Assembly: GCA_025618425.1 (NCBI GenBank) | Contig: CM046833.1 | Coordinates: 31,245,833 to 31,309,832 of the forward strand | Length of the DNA: 64,000 bases | Direction of reading: 5' to 3' | Source of the DNA: Heliocidaris tuberculata | Taxonomy: Eukaryota; Echinodermata; Echinoidea; Camarodonta; Echinometridae | Shown: positions 9,973-19,987 of the stretch, piece by piece | Numbering within the stretch: position 1 is the first letter of the stretch | Layout: the number at the start of each line of letters is the position of its first letter | The notes under the pieces: model-generated | Told to the model about the DNA's origin: nothing | The model's input: the letters and a program-made list of their open reading frames with translations, nothing else | Database searches by the model: none | Translations under genes and position numbers: made by a program

Positions 9973-10514
9973 CTGCGTTTGAGGATTCTTGTAGAATTGA
10001 CCATATGATAGAATTAATGGTTGTGCACATGCTCGTAATGTGTGGAAGTCTAGTGAGTGACAGATTGTGTTGAAAAAATCAATTTTCCTACATTTTGTCT
10101 ATACGGTAGTTGGTTATTGGTAGTTGGTGCATGGTTAGGCATGTACAGTATACACGGCGCCGGTACGGTGTGGTATTGAATGTGCGTGTTCGGCCGTTGG
10201 GTTGTCCGGCGGAGTGTATGGGATTGTTATACACGGTTGTTGTACGGGTTGAACGTGATGTAGAGGCCCATATCTGCATTTTCTGAAGAAATTCGACCAT
10301 ACATACACAGAACCTCTCACTTGCACATCCCTATTGTTCGAGAAAACCACTCCTATTGTCTCAAAACAATAGTATCCGAAGTCCTGACAGAAATGAAAAC
10401 CAACCTTGCCTACCCTACACCATTTCGTTTCTTGTCAGTGAAAGAAAGCAAGGGCAAAGTTTTAGTTCTTTGTGATTTTTGTAGAGAGATATATTCTGTA
10501 TCATTGCATTCATT
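9973..10514 (+). other. Retrotransposon leader between primer site and gag
   Basis: Untranslated leader, GC-richer at 10140-10260. The stretch 10277-10327 (complement of GTGCAAGTGAGAGGTTCTG and following) is in inverted orientation relative to its counterpart at 17111-17160 in the partial copy, so one copy carries a small internal inversion. The two copies are collinear again from 10421 (17164). Confidence 0.6.
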
Positions 10515-13500
10515 ATGGCCGGGATAGAACAAATCAGAGAACTGTCGTCTCTTGGAAGAGAAATGGGTTTAACTGGAGCCGACTTGAATAATTTTGTGAG
10601 TGCTCGGTTAGCTGAAAGGGAAAAAGAAAAAGAACGAGAAGCGGTAGAAAAAGAGCGCGCGTATAATTTGGAAATGGAGCGCATGGCTGCTGAGATACGG
10701 CTCGCCGAGATCAATGCGAAGGCATCGGAAAATGATGAACAAAATTCCATCAAATTAGGTTTAAAGTTTGATTTGGGGAAATTTGATGATTCAAAGGACT
10801 CTTTTGATTATTATTTGACTAAATTTGAGATGGTGGCAAATAACCAGAAATTATCAGATGAAATGAAAGCATTGCTACTCCTATCAAATTTGACTGGAAA
10901 ATCACTCGAAGTAGTTAACCGTCTTAGTAATCAAGACAGGGCAAGTTATGATGTAGTGAAGAAAGAGTTGTTGGAGCACTACCAGTTAACTGAAGAGGGC
11001 TATCGTAGGAAATTTCGGTCAGTCCGCCCAGAAAAGTATGAGAGTCCAAAGCAGTTTGCTGGTCGAATGACAGGTCATTTCCAGAAATGGATAGAGTTAT
11101 CAGGGATTGAGAAGGATTTTGATTCTCTGGTAGATGTTATTTTACGGGAGCAATTTTTCAATTGTTGTCCTAGGGACTTAGCAGTATTCCTTAAGGAGGG
11201 TCAGTGTAATAACATGAAAGATGTTACTGATCGAGCAGGGGTATATGTCACGGCACATGGACTGCACACATTCAATGTTGCTCCTAGGTCAGTTAACAGA
11301 CCTAACGTTAGTAAAGTCAGTTCTAACCAGAGTAACGTAGGAAATCCAGTAAATCAATTACAGGGCAATAACAGTAAAAGCCCAGAAGAACGCGATATGC
11401 TGCGAAGTGAGAAGCCATACAGTAAAGGTGCGCGTAACGCTAGCGGTGGCAAAGGTTGCTACAGTTGCGGGAGCCCGACACATTTGAAACGTCATTGTCC
11501 ACTTCGACGCAGTGTTGCCCAAGGCATGTTGACTGTACCAGATAATGTGGGTACAACTGGTCAGAGTATGTCGGTAAAGGATGAAAGTAGTGGTGATGTG
11601 AATCAGTCTGTGGGTCCGTTGAGGTCTCATGATGAGGTGCGTGAAGGTGGTGACGTGGCAGTAGGTATGTCGGCTGTATTTTTACCGGCGGTTGAGTCTG
11701 TTGAGGTGATTGATGGACCTGAGATTGGAAAGCTTGGAATGGCTTATGATCAGGTAGCAGCTATGATGAAGGGTAGTATGCCTGTAGTTTCTGGGAGGTT
11801 GGTGAAAGGGAACAAACCAGTGTCAGTCCTGAGGGATTCTGGTTGCAATACCTGTGTGGTTAAGTCAAGTCTGATTGATGATGATCAGAAGGGTCGTTGC
11901 AAACGAGTATTGTTGGTTGATGGAACAGTGAGACAATTTCCTGTGGCAAGAGTGGTAGTTGATTCGCCGTTCTTTAGTGGGGAGATTGAGGCTTTTTGTA
12001 TGCCCAATTGTTTGTTTGACGTTGTCATAGGGGACATTCCAGGTGCGCGAGAACCACGTGATCCTGACTTGAATTGGACACCTAAAGAGAGTAAGGTGGA
12101 GGAGGAACCTGCACCTTTGACTGAGAGGTCTGTTGATGAGAGTGATGGTAGTCCAGTGGTGATGTCGGTTGAAACTAGATCCCAGAAGGAACAAAAGGCC
12201 AAACCGCTCAAGGGTTTGAAGATTGGGAAGTCTGTTCCGTGTGTTGAGCCTTCAGATTTCTTACGTGAACAGAAGGAAGATCCTTCTTTGCGTCACTTGT
12301 GGAATAAGGTTGGTAGAGATGAGAAATCTAAATTCATGTATGTGAATGTTCAAGGTCGTCTATACAGAGAGAGAAGAAGTGTGGATAATCCCAAAGTCGG
12401 GGTTGGACAAAAGTATGTAGTGTTACCCAAGTCACATAGAAGTAAGGTCATGAGAACTGCACATGAGTCGTTGTTAGGAGGGCATCTCGGGATTAACAAC
12501 ACAATGGCAAAAATCAAGACTCAGTTTTTCTGGCCTGGCATGTCAGATGACGTAGCCAATTTTTGTAGGTCATGTGACATATGCCAAAAGACTATTAGCA
12601 AGGGAAAGGTACCTAAGATGACCCTGGGTAGGATGCCGCTCATAGGTGTACCATTCCAGCGTATAGCAATAGATTTAGCAGGTCCATTCATTAGGTCAGC
12701 TAGGGGTCATACACACATTCTGACTATTGTAGATTACGCTACCAGGTACGTTGAAGCTATCCCTCTAAAATCAGTTACTACAGTCGATGTAGCCGAAGCA
12801 CTATTAACTGTGTACAGCAGGGTAGGGATCCCTAGTGAAGTCATGTCGGACTTAGGTCCACAGTTTGTATCAAGTCTAATGCAGGAAGTGTCAAAACTTT
12901 TGTCAATCAGACAAGTCACAAGTTCCAGATATCACCCCATCTGTAACGGGTTAGTGGAAAGATACAATGGCTTAGTGAAAACGGCGCTGCGGAGGTTATG
13001 CGCAGAAGAACCTCGCGAGTGGGACAGGTATTTGCCTGCACTCTTGTTCGCATTGCGAGAGACCCCGAGTTCTAGTCTCGGATACTCACCGTTCGAGCTA
13101 TTGTACGGTAGAAATGTGAGAGGGCCGATGGATGTGTTGAATGAATTATGGACAAATGAGGATATGACTCCAGAGCTCAAAAGCGAGTATGAGTATGTCA
13201 TAGAGTTGCGTGAGAGATCTGTGAAATCGTGGGAGCTGGCACAAGAAGTTCCTAAAGGTTCTGCTGAGAAGTACAAGAGACACTATGATCGGAATGCCAA
13301 AGTGAGAAAGTTAGAAGTAGGTGACCAGGTGTTGATCTTGTTGCCCTCAGAGCAAAACAAGTTGTTACTGAGGTGGAAAGGTCCATATCCGGTGGTCGGT
13401 GTGAAGTATGATTGTGACTATGTGGTGGATGTAGATGGTATCACCAAGACATATCACATTAACTTACTTAAGAAATACCATGCTAGAGATGCAGAAGAAG

Positions 13501-14522
13501 TGTCTACGGCTGGTTGTTTTGAGTGGAGTGAGGATGATCAGGAGATGAGAGTGGAAGAAGATGAGCTGCCAGATGGTAGTGAGGCAGATGGAAATTGTGA
13601 AGTAACTTTCATGCCGTCTATGATTCAGAAGGAATTTGTTGGTGATGTTCAGGTCAATGAATCACTGAATGAGAGTCAGAAGGGCGAGTTGGATAAGTTG
13701 TTGTGTGAGTACCAAGACGTATTTACTGACGTTCCTAAAAAGACAACAGCTGCGGAATGTAGGATTTTCCTGTCTTGTGAGGAACCGATTCGTTCACCGC
13801 CTTATAAGGTACCACAGGCATTGAAGGATACTCTTGAAAAGGAAGTTGAGTCAATGTTGAGATTAGGAGTCATTGAACCGGCTGATTCGCCTTATGGCCA
13901 TCCAGTTGTGGTAGTGAAGAAGTCCGACGGGACTAATATATTTTGCATTGATTTCCGCCGGCTAAACAAAGTTACCATCTTTGATCCAGAACCTATGCCA
14001 GATGGTAAGGATTTGTTTGCATCTTTGTCTAAAAGCAAGTTCTTTAGTCGTTTAGATCTGACGAAAGGGTACTGGCAAATCCCTATGAGGGAGTGTGACA
14101 AGGATAAGACAGCGTTTCTGACCCCTGGAGGGCAGTATAGGTTCAAGTACATGCCTTTCGGTCTGGTTACGGCTAGCGCGCAATTCACGAAGATGATGCG
14201 CCAAGTGTTGCGAGGTATTCCCAATGTGGTGCATTACATTGATGATATCCTCATCCATACACAAACTTGGGAAGAACATGTGAAAACACTAGGTGATGTC
14301 TTGCGTAGGCTTAGAGAGGTTAATCTAGCTGCACGCCCCTCAAAGTGCGCTTTAGGCTTTAGCTCCATAGATTTCCTTGGACACACGCTTAGTGAAGGGA
14401 CAGTTCAGGCAAGCGATAGACTAACGCAGAAAATTGCAGATGCGCCTCGACCTAAGACTAAGAGACAGGTTCGCGCTGTCTTGGGTTTAACAGGCTATAT
14501 ACTACAGGGATTTTATCCCTAA
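10515..14522 (+). CDS. gag-pol: Gag-protease-integrase-RT polyprotein, Gmr1-like gypsy element
   Basis: 1335 codons from ATG (MAGIEQIREL). Gag has an early charged helix (residues ~35-60) and a zinc knuckle C-x2-C-x4-H-x4-C at residues 315-328. Protease has D-S-G at 441-443. Integrase comes next: zinc-binding H650-x5-H...C-x2-C, catalytic D720, D779 and E815 (35-residue D-E spacing), and a GPY module with WKGPYPVV. RT follows at the C-terminal end, with FDFRRLN-like and YIDD (1241-1244) motifs and FLGHTLS. Having integrase before RT is not the usual Ty3/gypsy order; it is the arrangement described for Gmr1-like elements of deuterostomes. The frame stops early: a 2-nt excess at TATATAC (about 14496-14502) breaks the RT-RNase H linker. 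Confidence 0.95.
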   Translation: MAGIEQIRELSSLGREMGLTGADLNNFVSARLAEREKEKEREAVEKERAYNLEMERMAAEIRLAEINAKASENDEQNSIKLGLKFDLGKFDDSKDSFDYYLTKFEMVANNQKLSDEMKALLLLSNLTGKSLEVVNRLSNQDRASYDVVKKELLEHYQLTEEGYRRKFRSVRPEKYESPKQFAGRMTGHFQKWIELSGIEKDFDSLVDVILREQFFNCCPRDLAVFLKEGQCNNMKDVTDRAGVYVTAHGLHTFNVAPRSVNRPNVSKVSSNQSNVGNPVNQLQGNNSKSPEERDMLRSEKPYSKGARNASGGKGCYSCGSPTHLKRHCPLRRSVAQGMLTVPDNVGTTGQSMSVKDESSGDVNQSVGPLRSHDEVREGGDVAVGMSAVFLPAVESVEVIDGPEIGKLGMAYDQVAAMMKGSMPVVSGRLVKGNKPVSVLRDSGCNTCVVKSSLIDDDQKGRCKRVLLVDGTVRQFPVARVVVDSPFFSGEIEAFCMPNCLFDVVIGDIPGAREPRDPDLNWTPKESKVEEEPAPLTERSVDESDGSPVVMSVETRSQKEQKAKPLKGLKIGKSVPCVEPSDFLREQKEDPSLRHLWNKVGRDEKSKFMYVNVQGRLYRERRSVDNPKVGVGQKYVVLPKSHRSKVMRTAHESLLGGHLGINNTMAKIKTQFFWPGMSDDVANFCRSCDICQKTISKGKVPKMTLGRMPLIGVPFQRIAIDLAGPFIRSARGHTHILTIVDYATRYVEAIPLKSVTTVDVAEALLTVYSRVGIPSEVMSDLGPQFVSSLMQEVSKLLSIRQVTSSRYHPICNGLVERYNGLVKTALRRLCAEEPREWDRYLPALLFALRETPSSSLGYSPFELLYGRNVRGPMDVLNELWTNEDMTPELKSEYEYVIELRERSVKSWELAQEVPKGSAEKYKRHYDRNAKVRKLEVGDQVLILLPSEQNKLLLRWKGPYPVVGVKYDCDYVVDVDGITKTYHINLLKKYHARDAEEVSTAGCFEWSEDDQEMRVEEDELPDGSEADGNCEVTFMPSMIQKEFVGDVQVNESLNESQKGELDKLLCEYQDVFTDVPKKTTAAECRIFLSCEEPIRSPPYKVPQALKDTLEKEVESMLRLGVIEPADSPYGHPVVVVKKSDGTNIFCIDFRRLNKVTIFDPEPMPDGKDLFASLSKSKFFSRLDLTKGYWQIPMRECDKDKTAFLTPGGQYRFKYMPFGLVTASAQFTKMMRQVLRGIPNVVHYIDDILIHTQTWEEHVKTLGDVLRRLREVNLAARPSKCALGFSSIDFLGHTLSEGTVQASDRLTQKIADAPRPKTKRQVRAVLGLTGYILQGFYP

Positions 14523-15055
14523 ACATGCAGAGGTTGCATTACCCTTGACAAACCTGACGCGCAAAGGTAGCCCGACTCAAGTGGTTTGGGGATTAGAAGA
14601 AGAGAATGCATTCATGATGTTGAAGAAATATCTTGCAAACCCCCCCCCCCCCCCCTATTCTGCGTTTGCCACAGTTTGATCAGTTGTTCATGTTGAAGGT
14701 AGATGCCTCAGACAAGGGAGTAGGCGCAGTCCTTATGCAAAAGCATGCAGGGGAAGATTTTCCCATATCATATGCAAGCAAAAAGCTTTTGCCGCGCGAA
14801 CAAAACTACTCCACAATAGAGAAGGAGTGCTTGGCAATTGTGTGGGCGGTCAAGAAGTTTGACTATTATTTATTTGGTAGGCAATTTGAAATCCACACAG
14901 ACCACAAGCCCCTAGTGTACATGCAAAAGAAGAGACTAATGAACAAGAGAATTATGAGATGGTGTATGTTTCTGCAAGAGTACCGGTTCAGACTAGCTTC
15001 AGTAAGAGGGAAGGATAACATCGGGACAGATTATATGAGCAGGATAGAAGACTGA
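14503..15055 (+). pseudogene. pol: RNase H part of pol, displaced by two frame breaks
   Basis: After the 2-nt excess near 14500 the polyprotein resumes one frame over with YRDFIPKHAEVALPLTNLTR. It shifts again at a C15 tract (14641-14655) and continues as LRLPQFDQLFMLKVDASDKG, YASKKLLPREQNYSTIEKE and FEIHTDHKPLVYMQ up to the stop at 15053-15055. The D (VDAS), E (STIEKE) and D (HTDHKPL) of RNase H are present. The C-tract break could be polymerase slippage or a sequencing error; the TATATAC break is harder to explain that way. Confidence 0.85.
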
Positions 15056-16936
15056 AATTGAAATTCACTTACCTGCATAATATTGCTTAACAAAGGGTTG
15101 AGTTTAGCAGAAGTTTCAAAATTTGGAAGTTTTGAAGAAATTGTGAAATGCATTCATGTTGTACCTAACAATCTGTCATTTGATTTCATTACATGGAAGT
15201 GCAAGTTTGAAAATGTACGATTTCTCAAGTGAGGACGCCAATTTTCCGTTGTATAATACGATTATCATTTTGGATTACTTGAAATGATCTATAACATGAT
15301 TATTTCGTATCAGTTGATACATGTATACCATATATGTCAGGGGAATATTATACATGTATATGGAAAGAATATCTTATAATATTCTATAAGATGATTATAT
15401 TTTATGAGTAATTGCATGTAAAGCATATTAGCATATATATAGATATATATTTATAACGTCAGTGGAATATAATCTATGGAAAGAATATAGAATAGTTGAA
15501 TGGATCCATGATGTATCTGCCTGGTAGAGGGACTTTTACTGAGCTATCAAATTGCTTGGCAAATTTGTTGATAACAGCGACCTGAGAAGTTTAACTGGAG
15601 ATAATTTACAATGAACCAGAACATTTGCTGAACAAATCTGATGAATGTTAGATGATTACCGCAAGGACTTGCATAACATAGACTATTTTCTTGAGCAGCA
15701 ATCATTATTAACTCTTTATTGGATGGTGTGGAGAACAACTGGACAAGTATTACACCGAACTCAATTCTCACTCGAAGTCATTTTAGACTTTTAAGCATTA
15801 AGGACACAAGTCATTCTGTTCTATAATCTGGATGTAAACATTTTAAAGCATCGAAGAATGTTCAGAATAACCACGGATATTGAAATGTGGTTGAACTCAT
15901 TTCATTCGTCAGAACGATTACATGTATTTGTAATTCAGAAAGCATTATTGAAAGTAAACTTGTTACTTTTGTTGTTTTAACATGTCGTTTATCCAGAGAT
16001 CTTTGTTATGTTCCCTTTAAGATATCAATGCAGACATTGATGAGATATGGATGAGACTGCATAAACCAGTATAGTGTATTACAAATCAATAAAAAGGAAA
16101 AGCTTTCCTGTTATAGAAAACATGTTTTGTTCTTTACAATGTGTACTTCAAAACCGAGGTGAAGTAAACCTGTAACCTTGAAAAGGTGATAAACATGATA
16201 AATGTGGTTGAAACATGTCTACAGATTGGAAGTATTATCCGTCATTATTCAGTGATGTTCCATACATGTATTATGCAAAAGCGCATTTGATGTATTTGCA
16301 TGCTATTTGTTTTCATGAACAAGGACATTTATAACCAAACTAGAAAGAATTAAGCTCGTTGGACAAAGTTATACGATTGAGGTTTGATCGTTTTTCCTTC
16401 TGCAAATACAGTGTATACTTTGTTTTCTGATGCAGATATAAGATACACTGTAATGAGAATTCGTGATAGATACAGGTATTTGATACATGTATATTAATAT
16501 GTTACATTTATTATAGTCGTATATTTCAGGTTTTTCTTTACGCACTGAACCTTTATATTCATGTGGTATAGAATCTACTGTTCTTTACAGTTTGGGTTGT
16601 AATATACATTATGTGGAATCTTAACTTAGCTGAAAAATATAGAAGATAGTTATGGAAGAAATTAGAAATGGAAAGAGAAGTAATAGCAAAGAAAAAAAAA
16701 ACATAATAAACATTTTGCTTATCAATGATTCGTCAGTTGTATGAAAGTTAGTTGGTCAATATTGCAACCACGATACTGATACAGACATTGTGAGGTTATT
16801 CTTTTAGATTTTTACACTATCCAGTTTACATAAAATTGCATGTTGTGATAAACTAGAATCAGTACAGACTTGATACTATGTTCTTTGTTGGTTTTAAAGA
16901 ATAATATAAAATGCCAATAATTTGTAGATTATTCTT
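15056..16936 (+). other. Long 3' non-coding region of the retrotransposon
   Basis: About 1.9 kb of AT-rich sequence between the pol stop and the polypurine tract. There is no env-like or other long reading frame on either strand. It contains repeated TATAGATATATA- and GGAAAGAATAT-type motifs (15340-15500). Its origin is unknown; it may be a cis-acting region or captured sequence. Confidence 0.6.
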
Positions 16937-16951
16937 TGGAAGGGAGATAAT
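16937..16951 (+). promoter_or_regulatory. Polypurine tract for plus-strand priming
   Basis: TGGAAGGGAGATAAT lies directly before the TGTCATATGAG of the second LTR. Its position and purine content are those of an LTR-retrotransposon PPT. Confidence 0.75.
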
Positions 16952-17084
16952 TGTCATATGAGAATCACATGTAAATCCAAGTCTGCATGTCTACTTTATA
17001 CTGAAGAAGTCTGAATAAAGACTAGCTCGCTTTTTTTGAGCCGGAGAATCTCAAACGTGGTAGAATTTTGTCTATTCTGTGACA
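16952..17084 (+). repeat. Second direct LTR (133 bp)
   Basis: Identical to 9817-9949. It is followed not by the target duplication but by TTTTATGGA, the first bases that also follow the 5' LTR, and then by a partial leader and gag. It therefore behaves as an internal LTR of a truncated tandem unit. Confidence 0.9.
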
Positions 17085-17904
17085 TTTTATGGACTCTATC
17101 CATTTCTGGAAATGTGCAAGTGAGAGGTTCTGTGTATGTATGGTCGAATTTCTTCAGAAAAATCATTTCGTTTCTTGTCAGTGAAAGAAAGCAAGGGCAA
17201 AGTTTTAGTTCTTTGTGATTTTTGTAGAGAGATATATTCTGTATCATTGCATTCATTATGGCCGGGGATAGAACAAATCAGAGAACTGTCGTCTCTTGGA
17301 AGAGAAATGGGTTTAACTGGAGCCGACTTGAATAATTTTGTGAGTGCTCGGTTAGCTGAAAGGGAAAAAGAAAAAGAACGAGAAGCGGTAGAAAAAGAGC
17401 GCGCGTATAATTTGGAAATGGAGCGCATGGCTGCTGAGATACGGCTCGCCGAGATCAATGCGAAGGCATCGGAAAATGATGAACAAAATTCCATCAAATT
17501 AGGTTTAAAGTTTGATTTGGGGAAATTTGATGATTCAAAGGACTCTTTTTTGATTATTATTTGACTAAATTTGAGATGGTGGCAAATAACCAGAAATTAT
17601 CAGATGAAATGAAAGCATTGCTACTCCTATCAAATTTGACTGGAAAATCACTCGAAGTAGTTAACCGTCTTAGTAATCAAGACAGGGCAAGTTATGATGT
17701 AGTGAAGAAAGAGTTGTTGGAGCACTACCAGTTAACTGAAGAGGGCTATCGTAGGAAATTTCGGTCAGTCCGCCCAGAAAAGTATGAGAGTCCAAAGCAG
17801 TTTGCTGGTCGAATGACAGGTCATTTCCAGAAATGGATAGAGTTATCAGGGATTAAGAAGGATTTTGATTCTCTGGTAGATGTTATTTTACGGGAGCAAT
17901 TTTT
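17085..17904 (+). pseudogene. gag: Partial second copy of leader and gag
   Basis: Positions 17164-17904 match 10421-11160 almost base for base. Differences seen: one extra G after ATGGCCGGG, two extra T in CTCTTTTTTGATT, and G to A in GATTAAGAAGG. The first two shift the frame, so no intact Gag is made. The copy stops abruptly within gag and joins TCCATAAAA plus an inverted LTR. There is no zinc knuckle. Confidence 0.85.
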
Positions 17905-17913
17905 TCCATAAAA

Positions 17914-18045
17914 TGTCACAGAATAGACAAAATTCTACCACGTTTGAGATTCTCCGGCTTAAAAAAGCGAGCTAGTCTTTATTCAGACTTCTTCAGTATA
18001 AAGTAGACATGCAGACTTGGATTTACATGTGATTCTCATATGACA
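17914..18045 (-). repeat. Third LTR, inverted
   Basis: Reverse complement of the LTR, 132 bp, with two differences (GGCTTAAAAAAGCG against GGCTCAAAAAAAGCG). On its inner side TCCATAAAA is the complement of the nine bases that follow the other two LTRs, giving 141-142-bp inverted ends for the 16952-18045 segment. Its U3 end (CATATGACA) abuts the right-hand GAGGG. Confidence 0.9.
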
Positions 18046-19078
18046 GAGGGCAGTCTTCTTTTTTTCGCAATTGCACTTTTCCGTTTCTTGGCTGCGTTTC
18101 GAGTTGGTTACTTTGTTGTTATGTGCTTTTATGATGGCTCCCATGTTATCCATGCAACTGTAGCTCATCTTGATGGTGCTTCTGTTGCAGATTTTATGGA
18201 GTTCGTGTTCCTTGGGGAAATGTTGGTTGACCAGGGTCAGGAACTTTCTGCCGATGTTTGTGTTCACATTTTTGCTGTAGGGTGGGTTAAACCATGTTAT
18301 TGTTCGTTGTCTCCTCTTCCGCTGTGTCTTCGTTTCTTGGTTGTTCTTAGGGTTGTAGGTGAGGGTCACTCCGTGTCCGGCTTCCTGCAGGGCCTTTTCG
18401 TACTCTGGTTTGGCCTTGCAGAATACTTCGGCGTTGCTGGAGATGTTTGACAGGCGGGTTTGTATGGATTGGGGTATTCGCTTTGTTATGGTTGATGGGT
18501 GGTTTGATTCGGTGTGTACATACTGGTGGGTGTTTCCTGGTTTGGAGTATGGCCTGTATTCCATTCTTGCCAGGTCGAATGTGACATCCAGGAAGTCAGT
18601 GACCGTTGAGTTTGCTGTGGCAGTTATCTGTAGCCCGAGCTGGTGGAACTTGTCACGTACAGAGTCTTTTCTTGATACGCTCGGCTATTGCTGGTGGCTT
18701 GCTGATCAATGCTAACCCGTCGTCTCTGTACAGGCCAATGTTCTCCTTGGGTATGAGGTCGCTTATCTCAGCCAAGATAAAGATCCCTACTAGCTCGCAT
18801 GTTTCTGCACCATCATATGAGCCCATGGTGACGTCAAACAAGTCCGGCGAGTTGGATTTCTGCCATGGTGTGTCGTTGTGAAACAGTAGAGTGTTTTTGG
18901 CCTGGATGATGATGTCCTTCTCTGCTGGGGTTATTTTTGTGTATCTTCCTGCGAACTGTAGCGCTTTTAACATCAGTTCCTTCGTGATGGAGGGGTAGAA
19001 GTTCACCACATCGAAGGTGATGAATGTGGTATTGTCTCTTTTTGGCGTGTTCTTGAACCAGTCGATTACTGCGCCAAA
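18046..19078 (-). pseudogene. Penelope-like reverse transcriptase and start of endonuclease (- strand)
   Basis: Read on the - strand from 19078 down, it is 5'-truncated. WFKNTPKRDNTTFITFDVVN then FYPSITKELML is RT motif A (FDVVNFYPSI). MGSYDGAETCELVGIFIL is the B region. YRDDGLAL is the catalytic motif with YRDD. After a frame break near 18660 the C-terminal part follows (YRPYSKPGNTHQYVHTESNH, LSNISSNAEVF, TITWFNPPYSKNV, IGRKFLTLV, SYSCMDNMGAI), then the zinc-binding start of the endonuclease, KCNCEKKKTAL, where the LTR element interrupts it. Confidence 0.85.
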
Positions 19079-19892
19079 GTGGTTCAAGAACACGCCAAAA
19101 AGAGACAATACCACATTTATCACCTTCGATGTGGCACATAACAACAAAGTAACCAACTCGAAACGCAGCCAAGAAACGGAAAAGTGCAATTGCCGAAAAA
19201 AAGAAGACTGCCCTCTACCAGGAAAATGCACAACAAAAAACGTCATCTACCAAGCCAAGGTCTCCACTCCTCAGGACGAAAAATACTACATATAGGACTG
19301 ACAGCCACCACATTCAAAACCAGACACGCCGGACATAAAGCTTCCTTCAAAGACAAAGAAAAGAAACACAGCACTGAGCTCAGCAAACACATCTGGAAAC
19401 TTAAAGATGAAGGCACACCATACACACTAACCTGGAACATACTTCGCCACGCACAGCCCTACTCACCGAGAACAAAACGCTGCAATCTCTGCCTATGGGA
19501 GAAATACTTCATCATCACAGCAAACAAGGATAACACATTGAACTCAAGATCTGAACTCACATCTACATGTAGACATAAGAAAAAATTCCTCCTTTCTGGA
19601 TATGGATGAACCCCCCCCCCCCCCCCCCAATATTTACCCTTATTCCACCCTTACCCCCGTAGTTGAACGGGCAGTCACTTCGCAATCCTAATGCCCTGTA
19701 ATCCCATTCAGTAGTACTTGTAATACATGTTTTGTTATCAATCATTTATTGTACTTCTCTTACTTCACTGAACATGTTTCTATCATCTTGTCTTGCTCTC
19801 TTGTAAAGATTGTAATACTGGTCAGTCGCTGATGAACCTCCGGGTGAAACAGGCTGTACGACCCATAAGCTAAACTATCTAGCCAATAAAAT
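19079..19892 (+). mobile_element. Penelope-like element, right arm (+ strand, head-to-head copy)
   Basis: A second 5'-truncated copy in opposite orientation, joined to the first through a 19-bp spacer (GTCGATTACTGCGCCAAAG at about 19061-19079). It has a short RT piece (KNTPKRDNTTFITFDV), a deletion of most of RT, then the whole GIY-YIG endonuclease (19130-19609; ORF from 19184 with TTG start) with KVSTPQDEKYYI, GLTATTFKTRHAGHKASF and FLLSGYG before the stop. A C18 tract follows at 19611, then the hammerhead motif and the 3' end GCCAATAAAATTA followed by (TA)n. Head-to-head, 5'-truncated copies are known for Penelope-like elements. Confidence 0.8.
19825..19862 (+). ncRNA. Hammerhead ribozyme motif of the Penelope-like element (right copy)
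   Basis: GTCG, CTGATGA, ACC-TCCG-GGT, GAA, AC-AGGCT-GT, A, CGAC. The same architecture as 9170-9207 with one loop change (TTCG to TCCG), so pairing is unaffected. Confidence 0.85.
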
Positions 19893-19932
<40 letters not shown>

Positions 19933-19987
19933 GTGATGATGTTGAGTCTACTTTTACCATTCGCTTTGGTTTGGGTGATATAGAACA
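19893..19987. repeat. (TA)n tract and spacer
   Basis: (TA)n at 19893-19930 directly follows the PLE 3' end, then about 55 bp of unique sequence. Similar (TA)n tracts at 20517-20548 and 20573-20608 flank the next foldback element. Confidence 0.8.

Larger units (their letters stand above)
9817..18045 (+). mobile_element. Composite Gmr1-like Ty3/gypsy LTR retrotransposon with inverted third LTR
   Basis: Layout: LTR (9817-9949), primer-site region, gag-pol (10515-15055), long 3' non-coding region, polypurine tract, LTR (16952-17084, identical to the first), partial leader and gag copy (17085-17904), and an inverted LTR (17914-18045). The whole unit is bounded by the 5-bp direct repeat GAGGG (9812-9816 and 18046-18050). 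That length suits a gypsy integrase, so the rearranged structure probably existed at integration. It sits in the endonuclease region of a Penelope-like element within an intron of gene A, in the same orientation as the host gene. Confidence 0.85.

Noticed and set aside
15056..16936. An env or third ORF in the retrotransposon
   Set aside because: Only short frames (longest about 74 codons on the opposite strand), no signal peptide or membrane segment.
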